Assembly: GCA_013178305.1 (NCBI GenBank)
Contig: JABLXB010000003.1
Span: forward strand, 248,001 to 312,000
Reading direction: 5' to 3'
DNA length: 64,000 nt
Origin: Bacillota bacterium
GTDB taxonomy: Bacteria > Bacillota > Sulfobacillia > JABLXB01
Below the pieces are notes generated by a model. That model did not search any database, was not told where the DNA came from, and saw nothing but the letters and a program-made list of their open reading frames with translations. Position 1 is the stretch's first letter. Every line of letters begins with the position of its first letter. This document shows positions 33,783 to 42,701 of this stretch, in pieces. A program made the translations under genes and the position numbers.

Positions 33783-34257
33783 ACTGCGGGGCGGGCCTCC
33801 TCCCGCCGCCGCGCCCGACGTGCACCCGTGTGCCCTGTCAATTCCACGCGGACTGCGCCAGTCCTTCCCATGCGCAAAAGGAAGCGCTGGCAGTATTCGA
33901 CAACACAAATGCATTGTAGGCAGTCAGGAGATACGTCGGTGACACTCGGAGTGTTGGAAGCTGTCGATCAAAACCGTTTGACTCCCCACGAGGCGACAGC
34001 TAGAATGGCAAGTGCCAAAAGATGGCAACCGGCGTGGAAACCTGGCGAAGGAAAGGGTCCACCGCGGCCGGGCAAACACCGCGGGAAAGGAGGTAGACCC
34101 ATAATGCGAACATCGCCCGGATCCGGGTCGGACTCGTGCCCGTTTCAAAATAAAACAGCCACCGGCGCCCTTCGACACCCTCCTTCGCCAGGCTCTTCCC
34201 GTCGCCCTGGGTTGAGCCATCAACCCAGGGTAATGCAGGTGCTAGGAGGTTCAATCC
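33783..34257 (+). promoter_or_regulatory. Long structured leader of the second Tad cluster (divergent intergenic region)
   Basis: 475 bp shared with the SLH gene. It holds several stem-loops in order: GCTGTCG with CGACAGC, TGGCA with TGCCA, CCGCGG with CCGCGG plus GGGTC with GACCC around it, and an 11-bp perfect hairpin CCCTGGGTTGA-GCCA-TCAACCCAGGG at 34205-34230, just before the AGGAGG site of cpaB-2. I do not match it to a riboswitch class I know. A protein-like short frame (VLEAVDQNRLTPHEATARMAS) crosses it without a firm start or stop, and a good AAAGGAGGT-spaced ATG lies at 34104. Confidence 0.5.
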
Positions 34258-34983
34258 GTGGCGAGGAGACAGATGCTTGTTGCCCTCGCGGTGGCATTGG
34301 TTGCCAGCGCGCTCACGTATGGGTATATCTCGAGCATAAGCGAATCGGAAGAGGTGGTCGTCGCCTCCGGTGACATCCCCGCCGGGGCGCGGGTGCTGTC
34401 CCAGATGGTTAAACTTTTTCCAGTGGCCAAGCGGTCGGTGCACCCGTCCGCATTTCGTAAGAAGGAGGACGTCGTTGGGAAGTTCACCACGCAGACTATA
34501 GTCGCCGGCGAACAGGTGCTGAAGAACCGCATTGCGGCGGGGGAGTATGCCGGAACGACTGCCGGTCTGCCCGGCGAATCCCGGGCGATGTTCGTGCCCG
34601 TCCAGGACGTCAAAGCCGTCGGCGGAGCGATAAGGGCCGGTGAACGCGTGGATGTGATCTTCGTGTCTCAGGAACAGAAGGCCGGCGCGTCCGCGTCGAG
34701 GTGCGTGCTCCGCTCGGTGCCCGTCATCGGCACGGGCCGGGGCGAGCACGTGGGTGGCAAGCAGTCGCGGGCGTTCTCAACCGGCATTGACAGCCGACCC
34801 GAGGGGGTCCTGCTGGCCGTGACACCGCGCGATGCGGAGCGCCTCGCGTTCTGCCTCGAGAACGGACACGTATACCTGGTGGCGGTGCCTTTTGGCGCTC
34901 CCGCGGTGCAGACCCAGGGGGTTACCTGGAAGGACCTCTTTGACCCACCCGTGCAGGGGATTTCTCCGTCAAGCGCCCAGTAA
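34258..34983 (+). CDS. cpaB: CpaB/RcpC Flp-pilus assembly protein (cluster 2)
   Basis: 241 residues. GTG follows AGGAGG. A single membrane anchor (residues 6-24), an SAF domain (EEVVVASGDIPAGARVLSQMVKL) and an RcpC domain (RAMFVPVQDVKAVGGAIRAGERVDVIFV, partly quoted) are visible, ending in a variable tail. It starts a second Tad cluster that has no pilin, pseudopilin or peptidase. It differs widely from the cluster 1 copy, which suggests an old duplication or separate acquisition. Confidence 0.88.
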   Translation: MARRQMLVALAVALVASALTYGYISSISESEEVVVASGDIPAGARVLSQMVKLFPVAKRSVHPSAFRKKEDVVGKFTTQTIVAGEQVLKNRIAAGEYAGTTAGLPGESRAMFVPVQDVKAVGGAIRAGERVDVIFVSQEQKAGASASRCVLRSVPVIGTGRGEHVGGKQSRAFSTGIDSRPEGVLLAVTPRDAERLAFCLENGHVYLVAVPFGAPAVQTQGVTWKDLFDPPVQGISPSSAQ

Positions 34984-35001
34984 TCGAGGAGAGGATTTGA
35001 C

Positions 35002-36222
35002 TTGCTGGACTCAAATGCAACCACGCCGTGCGCGCGGCATATCCCGGTGATGGTCGTGGCCCGTGACGCATCCCTGGATGGTGTCCGGCTACCTGCCGGA
35101 TATTCCGTGGCCGGCATCGTCCGGAATCTCGAGGCCGCGGCCGCCCTCATGCCATCCGTATCCGCGGAGGTCGTCCTCGTTGAGGACGGTCTCAGGCAGC
35201 AAGCCGGTTTTACCGACATGCTGAACCTGCTCAGGGCTGTATTCCCATCGCTGCGGATCGAATACTTCGCCAGGGCGGGTGACGTCAGGATCGTAGATGC
35301 GCCGGCGCCACCTCCGCCGGACCCCGGCGACCGGGCGTCCGCCGTCCCCGAGCGAGGCGCAAGCGTACTGGAAGGCAGGATGGTCGAGGGGATTCGCGGC
35401 GCGCTCGTTCTCGTGTGGGCGCCCAAGGGAGGCGTCGGGCGAACGTTCCTATGTTGTAACCTCTCTGCCGCCTCGGTCAGACGGGGAATCCATCCGGTTT
35501 GCGTCGTGGACCTGGACATGGGGTCGGGTGACGTCGCGGTACATCTGGACCTGGGGGATGGCCCCACGATACTGGATGCTCTGCCTTACACAGCGGACGG
35601 CTCACCTGCGATTCTCGAGAGGTCGGTTGCGAGGCACAGGAAATCCGGGGTGAACGTCGTCGCCGCACCCGGCAGGCCGGAACTGTCCGAGCTCGTTAAG
35701 CCCGAGGACGTCAGGCTCGTGGTCGAAGCACTGAGGCAGCGGCACTCCGCGGTATTCATCGACACGCCCGCTGATTCCATGGCGGAACCGGTTTACGACT
35801 ACCTGGAACAGGCGTGGCGCATCGTTCTGGTCGTTACACAGGACGTGGCGTGCCTGAGGAGGACGAAAGCCGTTCTCGAACTGGCCGAGAAGCTGCGGCT
35901 GCCGCTTCTCGACAGGATAGTGGTGGTAGTGAACCGGTTCAGCGAAGCCAGCCCGGTGGACTCGTCGCGCATCGAGTCCTTCCTGGGAGTCAAGGTTGGA
36001 GCGGTTATTCCCGAGGACAGGCGGACGGTCGAAGAGTCGGTATATCGCGGTGTACCCGCTGTGCTGCTTGCCCCGAACGAGAACGTGGCCAGGGCGATCG
36101 AGGACGTTGCCTCACGGCTTTTCGGCCTTCCCGCAGCCCCGTCCAGGAGACTCGGAACCGTAAGGAATGCGATTTGGGGTGTTTTCGCCAGGGGGCGCCT
36201 GACCGGTGGTAAGCCTGCTTGA
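35002..36222 (+). CDS. tadZ: TadZ/CpaE-like ATPase with altered Walker A (cluster 2)
   Basis: 406 residues. The N-terminal 90 residues look like a degenerate receiver without a clear phospho-acceptor or KP motif, followed by a Pro-rich linker (PAPPPPDPGD). The MinD/ParA domain has APKGGVGRTFLCCNLS: the second lysine of the deviant Walker A is Arg. Further motifs are VVDLDMGSGDVA and VFIDTPAD. Loss of that lysine usually impairs ATP hydrolysis, so it may act as a non-cycling polarity or scaffolding protein. TTG start at 35002 with AGGAGAGG upstream. It overlaps tadA-2 by 17 bp. Confidence 0.82.
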   Translation: MLDSNATTPCARHIPVMVVARDASLDGVRLPAGYSVAGIVRNLEAAAALMPSVSAEVVLVEDGLRQQAGFTDMLNLLRAVFPSLRIEYFARAGDVRIVDAPAPPPPDPGDRASAVPERGASVLEGRMVEGIRGALVLVWAPKGGVGRTFLCCNLSAASVRRGIHPVCVVDLDMGSGDVAVHLDLGDGPTILDALPYTADGSPAILERSVARHRKSGVNVVAAPGRPELSELVKPEDVRLVVEALRQRHSAVFIDTPADSMAEPVYDYLEQAWRIVLVVTQDVACLRRTKAVLELAEKLRLPLLDRIVVVVNRFSEASPVDSSRIESFLGVKVGAVIPEDRRTVEESVYRGVPAVLLAPNENVARAIEDVASRLFGLPAAPSRRLGTVRNAIWGVFARGRLTGGKPA

Positions 36223-37549
36223 GCGTCTCGAGAGGATAGCCGAGCGCGACGATTCGGTGCCCGACGCCCGCCGACTGGATCCGGTGGGGCCCGTCCTCAA
36301 GAGGGTTCAGGAGAGCATCCTATCGACGTGTCCCGACCTCGTGCTTGTGGCGAGGGGCGATCAGCAGACGCGCTCCAGGCTCGAATCGGTCATCCTCCAG
36401 GTAATCGTGCGCGAGGGACTGTCCGTTCCGGGAATCGCGCGGGGCGCGCTCGCCGAAGCGCTTGTACAGGAGATCGCCGGCTTCGGCCCGATCGACCCCC
36501 TCATAGCCGACGCCACCGTCTCAGAGGTCATGGTGAACGGCCCCAGACAGATCTACATAGAGCGATCAGGTGTGCTGGAACTGACGGACGTGGTGTTCAA
36601 GAGCGATGAACACCTTGTCGAGGTCATAAGCCGGATTGTTGCCCCCCTGGGAAGGAGGATAGACACAGCATGCCCCTACGTCGACGCAAGGCTCCCGGAT
36701 GGTTCGCGGGTCAACGCCATAGTGCCGCCACTTGCGCTGAACGGCCCAATCCTTACGGTCAGGAAGTTCCCGGACAAGGCGATGGCCCTGGAGGAGCTGG
36801 TGAGGCTCGAAACCCTCTCGGCCGGCATGGCTGAGTTCCTCCACGCCTGCGTGCGCGCGAGGTTAAACATTATCATTTCGGGGGGAGCCGGGTCCGGGAA
36901 AACGACGACCCTGAACGCGCTCTGCTCTCTTGCATCCCCCGGCGACAGGGTAATCACGCTCGAGGACGCCGCGGAATTGCGGATCCGGCTCCCGCACGTG
37001 GTCTCGCTCGAGAGCAGACCCGCCAACATTGAAGGTAAGGGTTGTGTGACGATACGCGACCTCCTCCGGAATGCGCTGAGGATGAGGCCGGACAGGCTTA
37101 TCATCGGAGAAGTGAGAGGGGCAGAGGCGTACGACCTGCTTCAGGCCCTGAACACGGGGCATCAGGGATGTATGTCGACCGTTCACGCAAACGGCGTTGG
37201 TGACGCGCTCAGGCGCCTCGAGAATATGGTCTTGCTATCGGGAGAGACGGTTCCGCACGAGGTGGTGTCCGAGGAGCTCCGGTCCGCCGTGGACCTGCTC
37301 ATTCACCAGCAACGAATGACAGACGGTTCGCGGAGGATCACCGATGTCTCCATTGTGGACAAGGCGTTTTCCGCCGGTGAAAGGCGCGGTCCGGTCCTGC
37401 GCCAGGTGTTCAGATGGGTTTCCTCGAGCGGCGCTGGCGCCGGCAGGTTCGAGGGGTGTGCGCTGACGGGAGTCGCGCCCGAGACAGTCTTCAAGTTCAG
37501 GCAGGCGGGCATCGCCGTGCCGGCCTGGTTAGGGGGTGAACGCGAATGA
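36206..37549 (+). CDS. tadA: TadA/CpaF secretion ATPase (cluster 2)
   Basis: 447 residues, VirB11/CpaF type: GFGPIDPLIADATVSEVMVN, Walker A SGGAGSGKTTTLN, Asp box ITLEDAAELRI, Walker B DRLIIGEVRGAEAYD, and His box TGHQGCMSTVHAN. It is complete, so this cluster has its own motor. GTG start. It overlaps tadB-2 by 4 bp. Confidence 0.92.
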   Translation: MVSLLERLERIAERDDSVPDARRLDPVGPVLKRVQESILSTCPDLVLVARGDQQTRSRLESVILQVIVREGLSVPGIARGALAEALVQEIAGFGPIDPLIADATVSEVMVNGPRQIYIERSGVLELTDVVFKSDEHLVEVISRIVAPLGRRIDTACPYVDARLPDGSRVNAIVPPLALNGPILTVRKFPDKAMALEELVRLETLSAGMAEFLHACVRARLNIIISGGAGSGKTTTLNALCSLASPGDRVITLEDAAELRIRLPHVVSLESRPANIEGKGCVTIRDLLRNALRMRPDRLIIGEVRGAEAYDLLQALNTGHQGCMSTVHANGVGDALRRLENMVLLSGETVPHEVVSEELRSAVDLLIHQQRMTDGSRRITDVSIVDKAFSAGERRGPVLRQVFRWVSSSGAGAGRFEGCALTGVAPETVFKFRQAGIAVPAWLGGERE

Positions 37550-38274
37550 ACACGTGGCGACTCGATACCGTCCTCGCGCTCGGAGGCTCATTCCTCTCCG
37601 CTTACCTCCTGGCCAGGCTGGTCCCGGAAGCCCTCGGCGGCAACCGCCTGTCGAGGCTGGATCAACGGCGTGACCGGCGCGCGAGTGTCCCTCTCGCCAG
37701 GACGCTCCCCTGGCCTGGAGCGGTCCGGCGTGACAGGCTGGAGGATCAGATGGAGTTCCTCGTCGTACTCATTTCCGGCGGCATGAAGGCAGGCCTCAGC
37801 CTCGTGCAGGCACTTGAGTCGGCCCAGGAAGAGGTTCAGGACCCGCCGCTAGGGCCCGGGTTGCGCGACAGCCTGAACCGTTACCGGATGGGCGCGAGGT
37901 TGATCCCGTGCCTTCTGGATCTGGCGCGGTGTATGGACCACCCGGATTTTGAGTACCTGGTGCGTGTGCTGGAGATATACACCTCGAGCGGCGGTGACCT
38001 GAGCGCGGCCCTCGAAGGAGTCTCCCGTACAGTTCGAGAGAGGCGGGCCATGCGCGACCAGATCAGGGCCGGCTGCGCCGACGCGAGGCTGTCGGCACTC
38101 ATCATGGCCGTACTCCCCATGGGGTTTGCGCTGTATATGCTTGTGGCGAGGCGTGACATGCTTTCGCTCCTGGGAATTCACCCCCTGGGCCGTGCAGGAC
38201 TGGCATACGCTGTGGTGTCCTGGATTCTCGGAGTCGTCGTCACACGCCGGATCGCCGGAGTCGACGATGTTTGA
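37546..38274 (+). CDS. tadB: TadB-like platform protein, short form (cluster 2)
   Basis: 242 residues, about 110 shorter than the cluster 1 TadB. It keeps a first hydrophobic segment, the T2SSF core (GGMKAGLSLVQALESAQEEV, GGDLSAALEGVSRTVRERRAMRDQIRAG in part) and two C-terminal helices. The start is coupled to tadA-2. It may be a reduced but working platform protein. Confidence 0.82.
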   Translation: MNTWRLDTVLALGGSFLSAYLLARLVPEALGGNRLSRLDQRRDRRASVPLARTLPWPGAVRRDRLEDQMEFLVVLISGGMKAGLSLVQALESAQEEVQDPPLGPGLRDSLNRYRMGARLIPCLLDLARCMDHPDFEYLVRVLEIYTSSGGDLSAALEGVSRTVRERRAMRDQIRAGCADARLSALIMAVLPMGFALYMLVARRDMLSLLGIHPLGRAGLAYAVVSWILGVVVTRRIAGVDDV

Positions 38275-38914
38275 ACACGCGGGGCTAATCGTAACGCTTC
38301 ACCCGCTGCTGGCCGGGGTTGCCGCGGTTGCCTGGTTCACCGTGTTGTCGTTGGCGATAAGAGATATGACTCTTGGGAGGCTCCGGAGAAAGGCCGCGGC
38401 CGCCAGGGCGGCAACCTCCTGGTGCGCGCCCGCGCTCGCAGAGCGCCTCTCAAGGCGTGCGCGAAATCGCATGATGGTCAAGTCGCTGCCCGAGGCCATC
38501 GATCTGTTACTGGTGTGTGCGAACGCTGGAATGAACCTCTCTAACGCGCTCAAGTACGTTGGGGGGGTCGTGCGCGGCCCGCTGGGTGAGGCGATCAGGC
38601 GCGTGAGCGCTCTGGAGGCGTCGGGGGTGAGTCTCGTTGGGGCGCTACGAGAGGTGTTCGGTGAAGGAACCCCCGCTCCCGTAAGGATGTTCTCCAGCAT
38701 AGTGGGTCATGCCCACGCGCGCGGGAGCCCGGTTTCGGAGGTCTTGAAAGCTCAGGCCTGGGCCACCAGGGTACATCGCAAGAACGAACTGGAGGGCGTC
38801 ATAAGGACTCTGCCCACCAGGGTCAGCGTGTGCGCGATAGTCTTTCTCCTGCCTTCCATGCTGGTGCTTACTTTGCTTCCGGCGGTACTCATGTTCATTA
38901 CTTCGAGGTGGTAA
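38267..38914 (+). CDS. tadC: TadC-like platform protein, short form (cluster 2)
   Basis: 215 residues from ATG at 38267, which overlaps the tadB-2 stop. T2SSF phrases PEAIDLLLVCANAGMNLSNALKYV and RGSPVSEVLKAQAWATRVHRKNELE (partly quoted) are present, with a C-terminal helix. It is about 100 residues shorter than the cluster 1 TadC. The frame is open farther upstream but that part lies inside tadB-2. It closes the cluster. Confidence 0.8.
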   Translation: MFEHAGLIVTLHPLLAGVAAVAWFTVLSLAIRDMTLGRLRRKAAAARAATSWCAPALAERLSRRARNRMMVKSLPEAIDLLLVCANAGMNLSNALKYVGGVVRGPLGEAIRRVSALEASGVSLVGALREVFGEGTPAPVRMFSSIVGHAHARGSPVSEVLKAQAWATRVHRKNELEGVIRTLPTRVSVCAIVFLLPSMLVLTLLPAVLMFITSRW

Positions 38915-39079
38915 CGATGCGGACGATAAGCGGGCGGGAGCGTGCCCCCGCCTGCGAGACCCGCGGTGAAATGTCAATGGCAGGAAATAGATGAGTATTA
39001 GAATGTCGCCTCCAGCAGGAGAGCACGCGAAGGAGAGTCGCATAGAGACGGTCGTCGCGCCGGGAGCAATGGAGGGTGA

Positions 39080-39247
39080 GTGCGATACAGGATGCGGAGT
39101 GAATCGCCGAGAGGAGCGGATGCGCCCTTTCGGGATGACGGACTGGGCCGGCGCAGCGTCGAGGACATCCTGGCGGAAACCGGCGTCGATATGAGCCGGT
39201 TTCCCAGCCAGGCGTACATAGCCTCGTGGGCCAGTTGTTGTGGTTAA
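39080..39247 (+). pseudogene. IS110-family transposase remnant
   Basis: The frame ending at TAA 39245-39247 reads [33 protein letters not shown]. This matches the C-terminal Transposase_20 region of IS110 transposases (ILAEIGxDMSRFPSxxHLASWA). An upstream phrase ERMRPF in another frame and a stop at 39077 show decay by deletion and frameshift. It faces the trpA 3' end and overlaps its last codon. The rest of 38915-39243 holds no gene I can support. Confidence 0.75.
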
Positions 39248-40089
39248 AAGAGAATGGCGTTTCTCCTGCTCCGCTCACCCCGCGATTCGTCGTCCATGTC
39301 TAGAGCCTGCCTTAATTCGCCAGCTAACTGCCCCACAACTGGAACACACTCGGCAGGCCGGGGGCATTCCTCGATCCGTTGCATGATGGCGCTGCCCACG
39401 ATAACGCCGTCCGAATAAGATGCGGCGCGACGGGCTTGATCGGGGGTCGAGATGCCGAACCCGATCGCCACTGGTACCCTGGCCGTTCGACGCACTTCCT
39501 CGAGAAACCCCCTCAGCCCTTCCCAGAGGTCCGCGCGAAGACCGGTCACTCCTGTGACGGAGATGCAATAGAGGAACCCTTTCGTCACAGCGCATAACTT
39601 GGCCACCCGATCCGGGGTAGATGTAGGAGCCACCAGCCCTATCAGCCAGATTCGCCTGGCCTCCGCGAGCTCCCTCAACGGGCTGCTTTCCTCCAGCGGG
39701 AGGTCCGGAACGATGAGGCCATCCACGCCACAGGATGCGCAATCGTCCACGAAATTCGCAAGGCCGTACTGGTGGATGGGGTTGTAGTAGGTCAGCAGCG
39801 TTATCGGAGCATCAGTGCACTTCCGGAGCTCTGTTACCAGCTTGAGGACGGCCCTTGGGGTGGTCCCCAGGTCCAGGGCTCTTTGAGAAGCCTTCTGGAT
39901 AATCGGACCATCGGCAAGCGGATCGGAAAACGGCACGCCGAGCTCGATGATGTCGGCTCCCTGCCGGCAGAGCTCGAGCACAAGCTCGCCCGTGGAATCC
40001 AGATCCGGAAAGCCGGCAGTCAGGTAACAGATGAGGGCCTTGCGCCCCTCGGACCGAAGCTGCACGAACCTGGAATCTATCCTGTTCAA
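39244..40089 (-). CDS. trpA: Tryptophan synthase alpha chain
   Basis: 281 residues, TIM barrel with [16 protein letters not shown], catalytic Glu in [16 protein letters not shown] and Asp in [11 protein letters not shown], and [13 protein letters not shown]. It cleaves indole-3-glycerol phosphate and passes indole to TrpB. Last gene of the operon; its start overlaps the trpB stop by 4 bp (ATGA). Confidence 0.97.
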   Translation of the reverse strand: MNRIDSRFVQLRSEGRKALICYLTAGFPDLDSTGELVLELCRQGADIIELGVPFSDPLADGPIIQKASQRALDLGTTPRAVLKLVTELRKCTDAPITLLTYYNPIHQYGLANFVDDCASCGVDGLIVPDLPLEESSPLRELAEARRIWLIGLVAPTSTPDRVAKLCAVTKGFLYCISVTGVTGLRADLWEGLRGFLEEVRRTARVPVAIGFGISTPDQARRAASYSDGVIVGSAIMQRIEECPRPAECVPVVGQLAGELRQALDMDDESRGERSRRNAILF

Positions 40090-41282
40090 CGCGGTGCCAC
40101 CTCCAGGAACCTGCTGACTGATTCCACGTCCTTATCCCCCCGCCCGGATAGACACACTACGATGGCCTGGTCCGGGCTGGTTTGCGGAGCGAGCTTCCTC
40201 AGGTAGGCCAGCGCGTGCGCGGGTTCCAGTGCGGGGATTATGCCTTCCATCTCGGCAAGGAGGCGGAAAGCCTCAAGGGCTTCGCCGTCGGTCACCGAGA
40301 CGTACTCGGCTCGATTCGTTTCTTTCAGATATGAGTGTTCTGGCCCCACGCCGGGGTAGTCGAGGCCGGCAGAAATGGAGTGTGCCGGCGTAACCTGCCC
40401 GTTTTCATCCTGCAGGAGGTAGCTCATGGCCCCGTGGAGGACCCCTGGCCTGCCCGCGTTCAGGGAGGCGGCGTGTTTCCCGGTATCCAGCCCTTTGCCC
40501 CCCGCTTCAACCCCGATCATCTTAACCTCTCCATCGCCCAGGAACGGGTAGAAGAGCCCCATCGCATTGCTTCCGCCTCCTACGCAGGCCACAAGGTAGC
40601 CGGGAAGTCTTCCCTCCTTCCGAAGCAACTCTTCCCTGACCTCCCGGCCTATGACAGACTGGAAGTCCCGCACCATCATGGGATACGGATGGGGTCCCAC
40701 CACAGACCCGATAATATAGTAAGTGTCGCGCACGTTGGTAACCCAATCCCGGAGCGCCTCGTTGGTGGCGTCTTTCAGGGTACGGCTCCCCGCATTCACC
40801 CCGGTGACCTTGGCCCCGAGCAACCTCATGCGGAAAACGTTGAGAGATTGCCTTTCCATATCCTCTACTCCCATGTACACCTCACACCGGAGCCCGAACA
40901 AAGCCGCGGCGGTAGCCACCGCGACTCCGTGCTGGCCGGCCCCCGTCTCGGCTATCACCCGCTTCTTGCCCATCCTCTTTGCCAGCAGCGCCTGTCCCAG
41001 ACTGTTATTGATCTTGTGGGCGCCGGTGTGCATTAAATCCTCCCGCTTGAGGTAGATCCTGGCACCTCCCAGGCTTTCTGTGAGGTGCCTGGCATAATAG
41101 AGTGGAGTCGGCCTGCCCGCGTATTCTGCCAGGTAGTAGTGCAGTTCCTCCGCGAAGCTGGCATCGTTCCTGGCCTGGAGGTAAGCCTCCTCAAGCTCGA
41201 GAAGAGCCGGCATGACGGTCTCTGGAACGTATCGGCCTCCGAACGGCCCGAAATGCCCGTTTTTATCTGGCAGCCCCTGCAT
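40086..41282 (-). CDS. trpB: Tryptophan synthase beta chain
   Basis: 398 residues, PLP enzyme with [16 protein letters not shown]-lysine motif [23 protein letters not shown] and GGGSNA. It joins indole with serine. GGAGG lies seven bases before the ATG. It overlaps trpF by 20 bp. Confidence 0.98.
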   Translation of the reverse strand: MQGLPDKNGHFGPFGGRYVPETVMPALLELEEAYLQARNDASFAEELHYYLAEYAGRPTPLYYARHLTESLGGARIYLKREDLMHTGAHKINNSLGQALLAKRMGKKRVIAETGAGQHGVAVATAAALFGLRCEVYMGVEDMERQSLNVFRMRLLGAKVTGVNAGSRTLKDATNEALRDWVTNVRDTYYIIGSVVGPHPYPMMVRDFQSVIGREVREELLRKEGRLPGYLVACVGGGSNAMGLFYPFLGDGEVKMIGVEAGGKGLDTGKHAASLNAGRPGVLHGAMSYLLQDENGQVTPAHSISAGLDYPGVGPEHSYLKETNRAEYVSVTDGEALEAFRLLAEMEGIIPALEPAHALAYLRKLAPQTSPDQAIVVCLSGRGDKDVESVSRFLEVAPR

Positions 41283-41889
41283 TCTCCCACCTCCGAACCT
41301 CTTCTATGAAGAGGCGTATCTTCTCACAGTCCTTTTCTCCGTCGGTCTCAACGCCGCTCGATACATCCACCCCGTACGGATTGGCTTCTTCCAGGGCCCT
41401 CGCCACGTTTTCCGGCGACAATCCTCCCGCAATGATAACCCTTCTGCCAGAATCCACGCGACGGGCCAGTCCCCACTTGAAACTCCTGCCTGTGCCTCCG
41501 GCCATCCCTTCGACATAGGTGTCCAAGACGTAGGCGAACGTGGAATATCGATCGGGGTCGGGGAAGAACCTGTCCCCCCTGACGCGAAGGGCCTTGAGTA
41601 CCCTGAGCGAAAAGCGCCTGCAGTATTCCGGGCTCTCGCTACCGTGAAACTGAAGGGTGTCCAGCCCACAGTAGCTCGCAGTCTCGGAAACCACCTCGGG
41701 GTCTTCGTCCACGAAGACCCCAACCTTCCATATCGACCTAGGAAGACGGCGCACTATTTCCCTGGCCTCATCGGGGGTTACCCGGCGACGGCTGGGAGCA
41801 AAAACGAACCCCAACGCGTCGGCTCCGCACTCTGCGGCATAGAGTGCAGTCTCGATGTTCTTTATCCCGCACACCTTGACCATCACCAT
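41263..41889 (-). CDS. trpF: Phosphoribosylanthranilate isomerase
   Basis: 208 residues: KVCGIKN with catalytic Cys, [33 protein letters not shown], and [12 protein letters not shown] with [10 protein letters not shown]. It performs the Amadori rearrangement of PRA to CdRP. It overlaps trpC by 7 bp and trpB by 20 bp. Confidence 0.96.
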   Translation of the reverse strand: MVMVKVCGIKNIETALYAAECGADALGFVFAPSRRRVTPDEAREIVRRLPRSIWKVGVFVDEDPEVVSETASYCGLDTLQFHGSESPEYCRRFSLRVLKALRVRGDRFFPDPDRYSTFAYVLDTYVEGMAGGTGRSFKWGLARRVDSGRRVIIAGGLSPENVARALEEANPYGVDVSSGVETDGEKDCEKIRLFIEEVRRWENAGAAR

Positions 41890-42701
41890 GCAGGTCGCTC
41901 ACTCTCACGGCCTGCCAACTCCATCACTTTGGCCCGGATATCCCGGCTTCTCATGAGGCTTTCCCCCACAAGAACAGCGTGTACCCCGGCATCAGCCAGC
42001 CTGACCACGTCGGCCCGTGAGTTTATGCCGCTCTCGCTGACAACCACGGTACCGGGGGGAATGTGACGGATGAGGATCTCCGTGGTCTTGAGGTCGGTCT
42101 CAAAGCTCCTGAGATCGCGGTTATTGATGCCGACGAGGTTGGAGCCAGCAGCCAGCGCGACTTCGAGCTCCTCCCCCGTGTGAACCTCCACGAGGCACTC
42201 GAGTCCTATCTCCGAGCCAACCTCCGCGAACCGGCGGAGATCGCGCTCATTGAGGACGGAAGCTATGAGCAATATGGCATCGGCCCCCATCAGCCGCGAC
42301 TCGTAAAGCTGATACTCCTCAAGAATGAAATCCTTGCGTAAGACCGGAAGGCCCGCACACCCCTTAACCTCCATCAGGTGCGAGGGAGAACCTCGGAAGA
42401 AATCCTCCTCCGTCAGTACGGAGATGGCGGCCGCCCCTCCCTCCCTGTAGGCGCACGCTATGGCGGCCGGGTCGAAGTCTTCCCGTATAAGGCCCCTGGA
42501 AGGGGAGGCCCTCTTGACCTCGGCTATAAGAGCAGGCCTGAACGCCGAAAGAAGCGCTTTCCTGAAAGCCGGCTCCCTTCGACCCGTCCCCGGCAAAGCC
42601 TCCACCTTCGTCATCAGTTCCTCCAACGGGGCTCTGCGCTTGGCCTGGTCCAATCTCTCCCGTTTACGCGCTACGATCTCATCTATGATCATTCGGTACA
42701 C
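41883..42701 (-). CDS. trpC: Indole-3-glycerol phosphate synthase
   Basis: 272 residues: LIAEVKRASPSRGLI with catalytic Glu and Lys, ISVLTEEDFFRGS, VLRKDFILEEYQLYESR, VGINNRDLRSFETDL and SESGINS. It forms the indole ring from CdRP. It overlaps trpD by 23 bp, which is long for neighbouring genes but consistent with the tight packing. Confidence 0.97.
   Translation of the reverse strand: MYRMIIDEIVARKRERLDQAKRRAPLEELMTKVEALPGTGRREPAFRKALLSAFRPALIAEVKRASPSRGLIREDFDPAAIACAYREGGAAAISVLTEEDFFRGSPSHLMEVKGCAGLPVLRKDFILEEYQLYESRLMGADAILLIASVLNERDLRRFAEVGSEIGLECLVEVHTGEELEVALAAGSNLVGINNRDLRSFETDLKTTEILIRHIPPGTVVVSESGINSRADVVRLADAGVHAVLVGESLMRSRDIRAKVMELAGRESERPAW

Noticed and set aside
34020-34110. 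Second GEMM riboswitch upstream of cpaB-2
   Set aside because: GGGCAAAC occurs, but the GNRA hairpin, GCGCAAA block and 3' GGCCGGG-type block do not follow, so it is not a GEMM aptamer.
33657-34373. 238-codon open frame across the SLH start and cpaB-2
   Set aside because: It overlaps the SLH signal peptide and the clear cpaB-2 frame. Only a short central part looks protein-like and is reported separately with low interest.
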